From an uncultured Merdimonas sp. (lineage in GTDB: Bacteria; Bacillota; Clostridia; Lachnospirales; Lachnospiraceae): a stretch of DNA of 37,038 bases. Each line of letters starts with the position of its first letter. The first letter of the stretch is position 1. The notes beneath the pieces are model-generated. The model had not been told where the DNA came from, did no database searches, and saw only the letters and a list, made by a program, of their open reading frames with translations. Both the position numbers and the translations under genes were made by a program. The stretch covers positions 1-37,038 of the forward strand of contig CALWAV010000026.1 of NCBI GenBank assembly GCA_944375745.1. The letters run 5' to 3'. Below, in pieces: positions 23,928-32,596 of this stretch.

Positions 23928-24725
23928 ATGCTGGATATCCGTTCTATTTCCAAAACCTTCAACCCGGGAACCGTCAATGCCAAAAAGGCTCTTTCCGGTC
24001 TGTCCCTTCATCTGGACGCGGGAGATTTCGTGACTATCATCGGGTCCAACGGCGCCGGAAAATCCACCCTGTTCAATGCCATTGCAGGCGTATTTTATGT
24101 GGATGAGGGCACGATTCTGCTGGATGGCCAGAATCTCACCTTTCTCCCGGAGTACCAGCGCAGCCGCATGATAGGCCGCCTGTTCCAGGACCCCTTAAAG
24201 GGTACTGCTCCGGGCATGACCATCGAGGAAAATCTCGCCCTGGCATACTTACGTTCCACCAAGGGAAGCGCTCCCTTCGCCCGGATTTCCAAACGGGATA
24301 AGGCCCTGTTCCGGGAAAGGCTGTCACTTCTCCATATGGGACTGGAGGACCGGATGAAACAGCCGGTGGGCCTGCTCTCCGGCGGACAGCGTCAGGCGCT
24401 GACGCTTCTGATGGCCACCCTGGTGCCCCCGCGTCTCCTTCTTCTGGATGAGCACACGGCGGCTCTGGACCCGGCCACAGCAGAAAAGGTTCTGGAGCTG
24501 ACAAAAACCATCGTGGCAAAGCAGAAAATCACCTGCCTGATGATCACGCATAACATGAAGCAGGCTCTGGAGCTGGGCAACCGTACTCTGATGATGGCAG
24601 ACGGAAATATCGTGCTGGATGTGGGCGGTGAAGAACGGAAGAATATGTCCGTGGAACAGCTTCTGCGCCGTTTTAAGGAAGGCGCGGGCCATGAGCTGGA
24701 CAACGACCGGATTCTTCTTTCCTGA
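23928..24725 (+). CDS. ABC transporter ATP-binding protein (TrpZ-like)
   Basis: A 265-residue ATPase with all motifs intact: Walker A GSNGAGKST (39-47), Q-loop in GRLFQDP (83-89), signature LSGGQ (150-154), Walker B LLLLDE (170-175) and switch His208 in ITHNM. It energises the preceding permease and lipoprotein. The FQDPLKGTAPGMTIEENLALA stretch is common in this branched-chain-like subfamily. The ATG follows an AGGAGGA site at the end of the permease gene. The operon ends here, facing a minus-strand operon across a terminator. Confidence 0.95.
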   Translation: MLDIRSISKTFNPGTVNAKKALSGLSLHLDAGDFVTIIGSNGAGKSTLFNAIAGVFYVDEGTILLDGQNLTFLPEYQRSRMIGRLFQDPLKGTAPGMTIEENLALAYLRSTKGSAPFARISKRDKALFRERLSLLHMGLEDRMKQPVGLLSGGQRQALTLLMATLVPPRLLLLDEHTAALDPATAEKVLELTKTIVAKQKITCLMITHNMKQALELGNRTLMMADGNIVLDVGGEERKNMSVEQLLRRFKEGAGHELDNDRILLS

Positions 24726-24745
24726 TTCCAAAGCATTCTGCATGC

Positions 24746-24798
24746 AAAAACCGTGGGAAGAGGCGCAAATTCAAAAAAGATTTGCCCGCTTCCCACGG
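24746..24798 (-). terminator. Rho-independent terminator of the right-hand polysaccharide operon
   Basis: Arms 24751-24760 and 24789-24798 pair perfectly over 10 bases, and inner arms 24765-24770 and 24780-24785 add six. On the minus strand the hairpin is followed at once by five T (24750-24746). It stops transcription coming from the GT2 gene ending at 24824. The plus-strand side lacks a T-run, so it is a weaker terminator for the ABC operon. Confidence 0.85.
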
Positions 24799-24823
24799 TC
24801 TGCATTGTCGTAAATTATCTTTA

Positions 24824-25906
24824 TTACTGTCTTTTATATTCTCTTCCCATCCAGGAATTCACCTTAAAGAAAACCAGCACCAGCCAGTAACAGAGCCCAT
24901 AATGCCCCTTTTTCATCAGCCAGAGATAAAGCCGGATCGATATGGACAGCTTATCCATCGTATGGTTTTCCAGCGCCTCCCGCACCTGGGGATCCTCGCA
25001 GATCCTCCGCACATTGGCTGTGACTGTCCGCCGGCCTGCCCGGTAATTCCGGTAAATCTCATTCTTCACAGCCAGCACCGTCATGCTCAGGAAATCATTG
25101 CGGATCTGGGGCGTAAAATCATACACGTTTTTATCTCTGCTGATTTCCAGAAGACGGCTGGCCAGCAGACGAACCTTATCCATATAGCCGCTGTCATATT
25201 TTCCTGTAATGGACTGATTGTTGATCCGATAATGGTAAGGATAAAAATTCTGGACCACGCAGAGCTTCCGGGTGTCCAGAAATACCGGAAACGTAATCTG
25301 CAGATCCTCTCCCACTGACACTCTCTCATCGCAGTATTTGGCGTTTTCCCGCAGAAGCTCCGTGCGGAAAAGCTTCGTGACCCGGGCCGCCTGCAGCCTG
25401 CGCCCGAAAAAATACCCGTCATTCAGAAGAGTGGGAAACAGATTCTCCACCTCTCTGCGGCTGTAAACCTCCTGGGTGAAATTCGAGATTTCTTCCCGCT
25501 TGTGGATTTTGGGATCCTCAAAATCAAAGACCAGGCCGCAGATTGTCATATCCGCCTGCTCCTGTTCCGCCAGATCCAGCATTCTTTCGTACATATCCGG
25601 ATCAATCCAGTCATCACTGTCCACAAAACCGGTGTATTCCCCAGAAGCCAGCACAAGACCGGCCTTCCAGGCAGAGGTCAGCCCTCCGTTTTTCTTATGA
25701 TGTACGCGTATCTGTCTGTACTGAGACGCATACTCATCACAAATATGTCCGGAGCTGTCCGTGGAACCGTCGTCCACCAGAATGATCTCCAGATTCTTTT
25801 CTGTCTGAGCCAGAATACTGTCCACACACTTTTTCAGGTACTGCTCCACATTATAGACCGGCACAATGACGCTGATTTTATACTGATCCTTCTTATTGTT
25901 TTCCAT
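24824..25906 (-). CDS. GT2 glycosyltransferase (EpsJ/CpsI-like)
   Basis: A 360-residue enzyme with ISVIVPVYNVEQYL at the N-terminus, LVDDGSTDSSG, and the metal-binding F-V-D-S-D-D-W motif near residue 94. The C-terminal 200 residues are typical of capsular GT2 enzymes. I prefer ATG 25906; a GTG two codons upstream is possible. It overlaps the end of the next GT2 gene, so translation is coupled. It is the last gene of the right-hand operon. It should add a sugar to a lipid-linked glycan in the cytoplasm; specificity is unknown. Confidence 0.9.
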   Translation of the reverse strand: MENNKKDQYKISVIVPVYNVEQYLKKCVDSILAQTEKNLEIILVDDGSTDSSGHICDEYASQYRQIRVHHKKNGGLTSAWKAGLVLASGEYTGFVDSDDWIDPDMYERMLDLAEQEQADMTICGLVFDFEDPKIHKREEISNFTQEVYSRREVENLFPTLLNDGYFFGRRLQAARVTKLFRTELLRENAKYCDERVSVGEDLQITFPVFLDTRKLCVVQNFYPYHYRINNQSITGKYDSGYMDKVRLLASRLLEISRDKNVYDFTPQIRNDFLSMTVLAVKNEIYRNYRAGRRTVTANVRRICEDPQVREALENHTMDKLSISIRLYLWLMKKGHYGLCYWLVLVFFKVNSWMGREYKRQ

Positions 25907-26891
25907 TTTCACTCTTCACCCGATTTAAAAGCTTTCGATAAATTCCCGGACAGGCCAGAAACAGCCGGTAGCCAATCTCTGTGCGCAGGGGAAATCTGCC
26001 GTAGGCGCGCACCCGGCGGAGGCCCTGTCTCACATAGGAACGGATCTGCTCCTGCTGTGCCTGGCTTCCCGGAAGAAAATCCCGCAGCCCGAAATAAATA
26101 TCAATGCTGCCGTCCGCAAAGGCCTGAAGCCCCGGCACCATCAGCTCCCGGTATCCCTTGTTTTCAAAATAATCCATCCGCTCCGCCACTGCCGTCACCC
26201 AGTCCATCCGTTTCGGATTGAATCCTCTTGTAATGCTGGAGGGCGCGACAAAATATCCGTAAAGGGAGGAATCCACATAGGCCGCCCGCTCTGCCCGGTC
26301 ATAGATCCGGTAAGTGACCGCCTCATCCTCGTGAATCCGTCCCAGAGGATAGCGGATCTCCTCAAACAGTTCCTTCCGGTAAAGCTTGTTCCATGCCACC
26401 ACGAAATAGGCCCCATCCGGACAGTACAGCTTCTCCAGCATCTCCCGTCCAGTGTACACAGCCACTTCTCCTGTTCCGCGCTGGGGGATTTCTTCTCCCT
26501 TAACATATTCCCACCGGCAGACACTCAAATCACTGCCCGTCTCCCGGCAGGCCCGGTACAGGCTTTCCAAAAAACCTGGCGCCAGGTAATCATCCGAATC
26601 CACGAAGGCCAGATAAGAGCCTTCTGCCGCCTCGATCCCTGTGTTTCTGGCTCCGGAAAGGCCGGCATTTTCCTGATGAATCACCCGGACTCTGCTGTCC
26701 GCCTCCGCATAGGCGTCGCAGATCCGGGGACATTCGTCAGGCGAGCCATCGTCCACCAGAATAATCTCCATATGCGAATAGGTCTGCGCAAGCACAGAAT
26801 CCACACAGCGCTTCAGATAATTCTCTACCCGGTAAACGGGAATAATGACCGATATCAGATCTCTTTCGCTTTTCTCTTCCTTTTTATCCAT
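25893..26891 (-). CDS. GT2 glycosyltransferase
   Basis: A 332-residue enzyme related to its two neighbours: ISVIIPVYRVENYLKRC, LVDDGSPDECP, N-A-G-L-S-G-A-R-N-T-G and the metal site F-V-D-S-D-D-Y. The C-terminal half has W-N-K-L-Y and H-E-D-E, common in this capsular GT2 group. It differs from the neighbours in its C-terminal region, which suggests a different acceptor. The start is ATG 26891, 17 bases after the previous stop. Confidence 0.9.
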   Translation of the reverse strand: MDKKEEKSERDLISVIIPVYRVENYLKRCVDSVLAQTYSHMEIILVDDGSPDECPRICDAYAEADSRVRVIHQENAGLSGARNTGIEAAEGSYLAFVDSDDYLAPGFLESLYRACRETGSDLSVCRWEYVKGEEIPQRGTGEVAVYTGREMLEKLYCPDGAYFVVAWNKLYRKELFEEIRYPLGRIHEDEAVTYRIYDRAERAAYVDSSLYGYFVAPSSITRGFNPKRMDWVTAVAERMDYFENKGYRELMVPGLQAFADGSIDIYFGLRDFLPGSQAQQEQIRSYVRQGLRRVRAYGRFPLRTEIGYRLFLACPGIYRKLLNRVKSENGKQ

Positions 26892-26908
26892 CTTTCCTAT
26901 CCTGATTC

Positions 26909-27931
26909 CTATGGATTTTCTGTTTCTTTGGCCTTTTCCGAGGCCTGCTCTGCCGCTTTCTGCCTGCTCCGCACCAGAGCCGCCCTCAACTCGCAGAGGT
27001 CATAAGCCCGCCGGAACCAGCCCCTGCTCATGCAGAAATGGACCGCCTTATAATCCAAAGCCTTCAAGGCCGCGTTCTCTGCCGCTTCCGTAAGCTCAGC
27101 GTCCTTACAGAAGCCGGAAATGATGGCCAGCTTCTCCTTCTTTGTCTTCTCTTCGTCAAAGGGCAGGGCCTCCACCATATCCAAAACCTCCTGAATCAGC
27201 CTGCCATTGATGATCCCGCTCTCATCCTCATGTCCGGATAATTCCCGGTAAAAGGCCCGTGTCTCTCTCCAAATCCGTTTTGCCAGCTCCAGCCGGTCTG
27301 TCCTTTTCCGGGATGAAAGACTCACGCCTGTATCATCCTGGATGTAATGGCACAGAGCTTCCTTGACCACGGAAATCCCGTCTGCCCGGCGCAGATAATC
27401 CAGATTGAACAGCAGATCTTCCCCCAGGCTCAGGCTTTCATCAAAGCTTCCCATCAGTTCGCGCCGATACAGCTTGTTCCAGGGCATATTCAGAAATCCC
27501 TGTCCGTATAGGGAAAGAAAATTTTCTTCCCCGCTCTGCCCAGGCACCTCCGGAATCCGCAGAACATCTCTTCCCTGATAATGATGATGAAAACCGCAGA
27601 TAGCGATGTCATCCTCTCCTATGCCTTCCAGCATCTTTTCTGCCATGACCGGTTCCATATAATCATCGCTGTCCATAAACAGAACATATTCTCCCTTTGC
27701 CGCCTCGATCCCTCTGTTTCTGGCGGAGGAAACGCCTCCGTTTTCTTTCCGGATCACGCGGATCCGGGCATCCTCCCGGGACAGAGCGCTGCAGAGCGCT
27801 CCGGAACCGTCTGTGGAGCCGTCATCCACCAGAATAATCTCCAGATCTTCATAAGTCTGGTTTCGAAGGCTCTGTACACAGCGGACCAGCGTCTCTTTTC
27901 CGTTATAAACCGGTACTATTACACTTATCAT
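26909..27931 (-). CDS. GT2 glycosyltransferase
   Basis: A 340-residue enzyme with MISVIVPVYNGKETL, LVDDGSTDGSG, ENGGVSSARNRG and the metal site F-M-D-S-D-D-Y. A W-N-K-L-Y motif follows near residue 150. The last 80 residues are rich in Ala, Glu and Lys and may form a helical tail. The start codon is followed almost directly by the fold, and GGAG lies in the 15-base gap after the flippase stop. It is one of three successive GT2 genes that probably arose by duplication and then diverged. Confidence 0.9.
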   Translation of the reverse strand: MISVIVPVYNGKETLVRCVQSLRNQTYEDLEIILVDDGSTDGSGALCSALSREDARIRVIRKENGGVSSARNRGIEAAKGEYVLFMDSDDYMEPVMAEKMLEGIGEDDIAICGFHHHYQGRDVLRIPEVPGQSGEENFLSLYGQGFLNMPWNKLYRRELMGSFDESLSLGEDLLFNLDYLRRADGISVVKEALCHYIQDDTGVSLSSRKRTDRLELAKRIWRETRAFYRELSGHEDESGIINGRLIQEVLDMVEALPFDEEKTKKEKLAIISGFCKDAELTEAAENAALKALDYKAVHFCMSRGWFRRAYDLCELRAALVRSRQKAAEQASEKAKETENP

Positions 27932-27946
27932 TCTCCCCCGCTCCTT

Positions 27947-29482
27947 TCATGCATCATGATGCCGGGCGATTTTTTTCCGAAGCATGCCGAGAACCATTTC
28001 CCGTTCCGTCTTCCGGAGAACCACAAAGAAATTTACCACCAGAGCCAGAGGACCGGCCACAACCCCCACTCCGATCAGCTTGAGCCAGCTGTCAATGTCA
28101 ATCAGAAGCTCAAAGGGCAGGGCAACCAGGCATACCGCTCCGATGGAAAGAAGCCCCAGAATAATGTCTCCATAAAAGGTGCTCCATTTCACTTTCAGGC
28201 AGCGGGCCGCGTACAGCGGCGTAAACAGCAGGTTCCTTATCAGGCCGAACACCATGCTGGAGCCTACGATGGCATACACGCCAAGATTCGTTGTATTTAA
28301 AAGGATGAATACCGTCAGCACCGTCAGCGCGCCGCTGAGCACAATCACCACAGAATTCAGCTTTACTTTCTTCGTAATCAGGAACACATGGTACAGCACC
28401 TGAATGCTGGCGCTGACGAACATATTTCCTGTGCTGAGCATCGCCAGAATATACAGTACATCCGGATCCTGTGTTCCTCCTATCCAGAGAGTGAAAAAGG
28501 ATCTGCCGAACACGGTCAGAAAAGCAATGGGAATGCTGAGCAGGAAAATCATAATCCGGTCCGCGCTTCCTATAATCTCCAGAAGCTGCTTTTTGTCTTC
28601 TTTCGCGTAAGCTATGGTCATCTGCGGATTGAAGACACCCGCTATGGTTCCCATCAGATTGCTGATCACAGTGGGCACTTGATTGGAGATTGACACAGTC
28701 GTCATGGCTGCCGCGCTGATGGTGATATTGGCAATGGAGGTATTCAGGCCGTCCAGCAGAAGCTGTCCCAGCCTTGTCACAGAGTTCCACGCTCCCAGGG
28801 AAACCAACTCTTTTACCTTGCTCCAGCGGAAATTGCTGATCCGCAGCTTCATGTCAGGCAGCAGCTTCCTGGTAAACCTCAGATTGACCGCGGCCTGTAT
28901 GACTGTAGACGCCACAGAGGCACAGCCCACATAAAAGAGATAAGGCCGGAAACAGAGGTAGCACACGGCCAGCACCAGCACGCGCACAGTCTCTCCCAGA
29001 ACCGTTGCCACAGAGCTCAGATCCAGGCGGTCCTTACTGTAAGAGGCTATGCTGAATACGGATGTGACAATGCTGATCGTAAAGTTCAGAAAGATAAAAA
29101 AGAACAGCAGCTGAATATCCGAAAGTTCCGCCTCGGCCGGTATCTGAAAAATACTTCCCAGATAAAACACCACCAGCAGCGCCGGCAGCATAAAGACCAC
29201 CGCCATGATCACATTGGAAAAGAAGACGGAAGAAAAATACTGGGCCGCTTCTTCTTCCTCGTTTCTATGAATGCGGATAGTGATAAACCGGCTTGCCATG
29301 GTATTCAGCGCCGATACTACAATCTGGGCCGCGGATACAAAGCGGTTCGCGATGTCCGTAAACCCGAAGGAATTGGGAATCCGCTCATCGATAAAGCGCA
29401 CCAGCACAAAGCTCAGCAGCATGCTTACTCCAAAGGACATAAGCTGGGCCGCCATATTAATCACAACTCGTTTTTTATTCAT
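27947..29482 (-). CDS. Wzx-type polysaccharide flippase (MATE/MVF superfamily)
   Basis: A 511-residue polytopic protein with about fourteen membrane segments that should move lipid-linked repeat units to the outer face. It has the family layout (VVINMAAQLMSFGVSMLLSF at the N-terminus, a F-R-W-S-K-V-K-E-L-V-S-L-G-A-W-N-S segment in the middle, Y-A-K-E-D-K-K after it). I choose ATG 29482, with AGGAG 7 bases upstream, over a TTG six codons earlier. No obvious Wzy polymerase or initiating phosphosugar transferase is in the window, so those parts must be elsewhere. Confidence 0.9.
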   Translation of the reverse strand: MNKKRVVINMAAQLMSFGVSMLLSFVLVRFIDERIPNSFGFTDIANRFVSAAQIVVSALNTMASRFITIRIHRNEEEEAAQYFSSVFFSNVIMAVVFMLPALLVVFYLGSIFQIPAEAELSDIQLLFFFIFLNFTISIVTSVFSIASYSKDRLDLSSVATVLGETVRVLVLAVCYLCFRPYLFYVGCASVASTVIQAAVNLRFTRKLLPDMKLRISNFRWSKVKELVSLGAWNSVTRLGQLLLDGLNTSIANITISAAAMTTVSISNQVPTVISNLMGTIAGVFNPQMTIAYAKEDKKQLLEIIGSADRIMIFLLSIPIAFLTVFGRSFFTLWIGGTQDPDVLYILAMLSTGNMFVSASIQVLYHVFLITKKVKLNSVVIVLSGALTVLTVFILLNTTNLGVYAIVGSSMVFGLIRNLLFTPLYAARCLKVKWSTFYGDIILGLLSIGAVCLVALPFELLIDIDSWLKLIGVGVVAGPLALVVNFFVVLRKTEREMVLGMLRKKIARHHDA

Positions 29483-29524
29483 GATTTTCTCCTGACGCAA
29501 ATATCAGTATTCATTCAAAATTCA

Positions 29525-29570
29525 GGGGAAGCGGAGATCTGCGGCTCCAAAGGCCGCGGATTCTTTCCCC
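29525..29570 (-). repeat. Two-level intergenic hairpin before the flippase gene
   Basis: Outer arms 29525-29530 and 29565-29570 (GGGGAA/TTCCCC) enclose inner arms 29541-29545 and 29553-29557 (GCGGC/GCCGC). On the minus strand it is followed by TGAATTTTGAA, only a weak T-run. It lies in the 97-base gap between the DUF2142 gene and the flippase gene. It may attenuate or process the transcript, or partly terminate it. Confidence 0.35.
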
Positions 29571-29579
29571 ATGCCGCCC

Positions 29580-32282
29580 CTACAGCACCAGAACAGCCTT
29601 GATCAGATACATGATCGTCAGAATCTGTCCCACAAAGCCGGCGTATATCAGTCCGTGCCAGGCGTCTCCTTCCCAGGTCAGCCTCCGGTTCCGCGCCACC
29701 AGCATCAGAGCCGGCATAAACGGAAGGAAGTAACGTCCCTGCACCCCTTCAATGGACACATAGCCCCGGGGCGTCCAGGTCAGAAGCATTCCCGCCAGAA
29801 TAATTCCCGCGCAGACAGCGCATACAAAGGCAATCCACCATTTCTGCCCTGTCTTCACATACATGGGCTCAGCCTTGGTCTTAAAGGCAGACAGAATCAG
29901 CAGAAGCCAGAAAAGCATGAAGATCACTTCGGAAATGTCGATTTCCACCCATCCCATTTTCTGCCCTACCAGAGATTCCAGATAAAAGGCTGTCTTATCA
30001 CTGAGCGTATTCGCCAGCATCCGGATAAGCTCCAGAGGCTGGGAAAGAAAATATCCGATGGTATATCCGGCTGTGGTGGAAGAACCGACTGTAGCCGTAG
30101 CCTCGGTGGTGGTGGCAATATAATTTACTGCCACTGTATTCTGATTCAGGAAGCACAGCACAGGCAGCAGAAGAAGCCCTGCCATGCAGATATTCCGGAT
30201 TTTCTTTCCTCCGAACCGTTTTGCGGGTATCAGGAAGATCAAAAGGGCCAGCGGCAGATAGACGCCGCTCTTTCCAAATACGAGAATAATGCCCAGAATC
30301 CCCAGTCCCAGCATATCCGTTCCCTTCACCTGCTTTTCACCAAAGGCCAGGGAAAGGCACCAGCAGATATACAGGAAGCTTACGCCTGTGATTACCGCGT
30401 CATAGGAAAAGGACGTGCACTGCTGAAGATTCATGGGCAGAATCGCCAGCAGGAAAAGGGTCGTCTTTCCAAATGGCAGTTTCTTCATTCCAAAATAGGT
30501 CAGCAATGCAAAGCCCAGAAGGCTGCACCACCGTCCCAGCAGCAGCATGGGCACCGTTCCAAGATGAAGAATTCTGGCCAGTGTCATGCCAAGAACCGCC
30601 GGCAGATAGATAATCATGGGCGCGTTCGTCGTGGAGGTGGCATCCGCTTCCACCAGCGTGTCATCCTGCACTGTGGTAAACAGGCCGTCATAAATCAGCT
30701 TGTAATTTTCCAGGCTGGGGCTTGAACTGAAGTCAAGCTCTGTGTCATCTTCCCGCTTATAGCATTTATTTTCCCCAGCCGAATCGATTCCAAGCAAGGT
30801 GTTGGAATGACGGTAGGACATATCTATATGGTAGGATTCATCCGGCGTCATATAAGGGGTCAGAACAAAATTGTAGATGACGCCCAGACAGAGAATGGTA
30901 AACAGAAAGACCTTCTCTATCCGGCACCGGCGCATAAACGCCAGATAATAAAAGCCCGCCGCCATAAATTCCGCAAAAAGGAACATGGCGAAGAAATATC
31001 TCTTCAGGAAAAGATTAAAATACGTATGGGCATTCATGCTCAGACGGTTCCCGCTCTCTTCCCCGTTTACATAAAAACTGTTTTCCGAATAATAGCCCGC
31101 AGGCGTGACAAACACGGACAGGCCCGAATCCAGAAGCTCATCGGAGAATTCCAGGGAGATCTCATAGGTATGGCCGTTCACGCCGCTCTGAGAGCTGTCA
31201 AAAATCAGCCCCATATACTGGCCGTCCAGCAGTGTGGACGCGTCAACATCAGCCGTGCAGAGAAGCTGCTCTCTAGCCGGATCAGTCACATCCCGGACCT
31301 CCGCGTGTATGGTGCCTTCTCCCGCGAAATCCTCGCTCAAATCCATGCGGACTCCCAGGCCCACCAGCTCGTCCTCTTCTGTAGTATAGTACTGAACCAG
31401 TTCCCGGCTGTCTGCGGTTATGGGAAGGAGCTCCCCGTTATCCCGCATGACCGTTTCCCGGTGGGTGCTGTTCATAGCTTCCCGGATCTGTACATCATAG
31501 GCATAGTAAAATACCAGGGCTACAATCAGAAGCAGCAGTCCCAGCCCCAGAAGTTTCTTATATTTTTTTCCGAAAGACCACAGCCGCTGTCCCAGATTCC
31601 GGAGCCTTCCGCCTCTCTGGGCGGCGCGGATCATGCCGCCTTCTTCCCCGTCCGGGTCCCCAGTCTCCATCTGTCTTCTGCCGGAAAGGAGAAAAAACAT
31701 GCCTCCAAGAACAGCCAGCATGGCAGTCACCAGAAGAGGCCGTCTCACATAATGCACCTGATTCCGGTATACAGCGTTATAGATCAGATTCTGTTCCAGA
31801 GCCTGTCCGTCTTCATAGGATTTCCCCGCTGTCTGCTGTTCTGTGTTCAGCCAGACGCAGGGACCCTCCTCTATATTTTCTCCGGTAATCACCACGGAAA
31901 TCTCACGGTTCACCGGCTCCTCAGAAAAAGTGACGCCCCAGAAGGCTTCCTCTCCCAAATCCGCAAGCTCATAAGACTCAGAGGCCAGAAGCTCCTCTGT
32001 CTGGGTATCGTAAGCTTCTATCTGAATCTCTCCCTGGGTCAGATTTTTTTCATCTGCCGTAAAATAAAAAGAAAGCTGGCTGAGCGCCTGTTCCTCTGAA
32101 TGATATTCAAACCGCAGTTCCGTTCCGTCAGTAATCTCTTCTGTTTTCAATTTCAAAGAGGGCTTTCCGATTCCCTCAAGCCCCTGGGATTCCAGTCTGT
32201 CATGGGGAATCGCTGCCGATATGACGAAATAGAGTATGCAGAGCACCGCATACCCTATCGCCCATTTTTTCTTATTCACCAA
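29580..32282 (-). CDS. DUF2142 polytopic membrane protein (GT-C-like)
   Basis: A protein of about 900 residues. An N-terminal helix precedes an extracytoplasmic region with two beta-rich parts split by membrane helices. A polytopic C-terminal half follows with the DUF2142 signature T-P-Y-M-T-P-D-E-S-Y-H-I-D. The acidic P-D-E in the first loop of that half is a GT-C-like catalytic position. DUF2142 proteins occur in surface-polysaccharide loci; the reaction is not known. The gene overlaps the end of the HPr gene. The start is ambiguous: TTG 32282 has GGAG 7 bases upstream, GTG 32279 and ATG 32288 or 32300 are alternatives. Confidence 0.8.
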   Translation of the reverse strand: MVNKKKWAIGYAVLCILYFVISAAIPHDRLESQGLEGIGKPSLKLKTEEITDGTELRFEYHSEEQALSQLSFYFTADEKNLTQGEIQIEAYDTQTEELLASESYELADLGEEAFWGVTFSEEPVNREISVVITGENIEEGPCVWLNTEQQTAGKSYEDGQALEQNLIYNAVYRNQVHYVRRPLLVTAMLAVLGGMFFLLSGRRQMETGDPDGEEGGMIRAAQRGGRLRNLGQRLWSFGKKYKKLLGLGLLLLIVALVFYYAYDVQIREAMNSTHRETVMRDNGELLPITADSRELVQYYTTEEDELVGLGVRMDLSEDFAGEGTIHAEVRDVTDPAREQLLCTADVDASTLLDGQYMGLIFDSSQSGVNGHTYEISLEFSDELLDSGLSVFVTPAGYYSENSFYVNGEESGNRLSMNAHTYFNLFLKRYFFAMFLFAEFMAAGFYYLAFMRRCRIEKVFLFTILCLGVIYNFVLTPYMTPDESYHIDMSYRHSNTLLGIDSAGENKCYKREDDTELDFSSSPSLENYKLIYDGLFTTVQDDTLVEADATSTTNAPMIIYLPAVLGMTLARILHLGTVPMLLLGRWCSLLGFALLTYFGMKKLPFGKTTLFLLAILPMNLQQCTSFSYDAVITGVSFLYICWCLSLAFGEKQVKGTDMLGLGILGIILVFGKSGVYLPLALLIFLIPAKRFGGKKIRNICMAGLLLLPVLCFLNQNTVAVNYIATTTEATATVGSSTTAGYTIGYFLSQPLELIRMLANTLSDKTAFYLESLVGQKMGWVEIDISEVIFMLFWLLLILSAFKTKAEPMYVKTGQKWWIAFVCAVCAGIILAGMLLTWTPRGYVSIEGVQGRYFLPFMPALMLVARNRRLTWEGDAWHGLIYAGFVGQILTIMYLIKAVLVL

Positions 32283-32535
32283 GTCCATTCTCCACGGCAT
32301 CTACCATAGCGGCAAGTGCCTCCTTTTCATCCACACCGTCACATTTAATCTCAATCTCATCTCCTGCCTTTACGCAGGCTCCCAGCACGCTCAGCACACT
32401 CTTGGCGTTTGCCGTCGTCCTGTCATAAGTAAAGGTGACTGAGGACTTGAACTGCATTGCCGTCTTGCAGAGGATTCCTGCCGGCCTCAGATGAAGCCCC
32501 GTTGGATTCTGAATCATTACTTTCTGACTTACCAT
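32272..32535 (-). CDS. HPr family phosphocarrier protein
   Basis: An 87-residue HPr. It has the phosphorylated His15 in P-T-G-L-H15-L-R17-P-A and Ser46 in N-A-K-S46-V, the site used by HPr kinase in Gram-positives. Both sites being present argues for a functional PTS carrier and regulator rather than Crh, which lacks the His. The start at ATG 32535 has GGAGG 9 bases upstream. The same frame stays open to 32922 only as antisense-strand read-through of the Ser/Gly-rich end of cdaR. No ptsI is adjacent. It lies between cdaR and a glycan membrane gene and overlaps the latter. Confidence 0.93.
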   Translation of the reverse strand: MVSQKVMIQNPTGLHLRPAGILCKTAMQFKSSVTFTYDRTTANAKSVLSVLGACVKAGDEIEIKCDGVDEKEALAAMVDAVENGLGE

Positions 32536-32596
32536 ACCGCATACCTCCATTTTCTCATTCTGTCTGTACCTGTATTCCGTTCCGGTATCTGATATT

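Noticed and set aside
29571-30725. Plus-strand frame of 384 codons
   Set aside because: It lies opposite the DUF2142 gene, is rich in Gln, His and Arg, and resembles other antisense shadows here.
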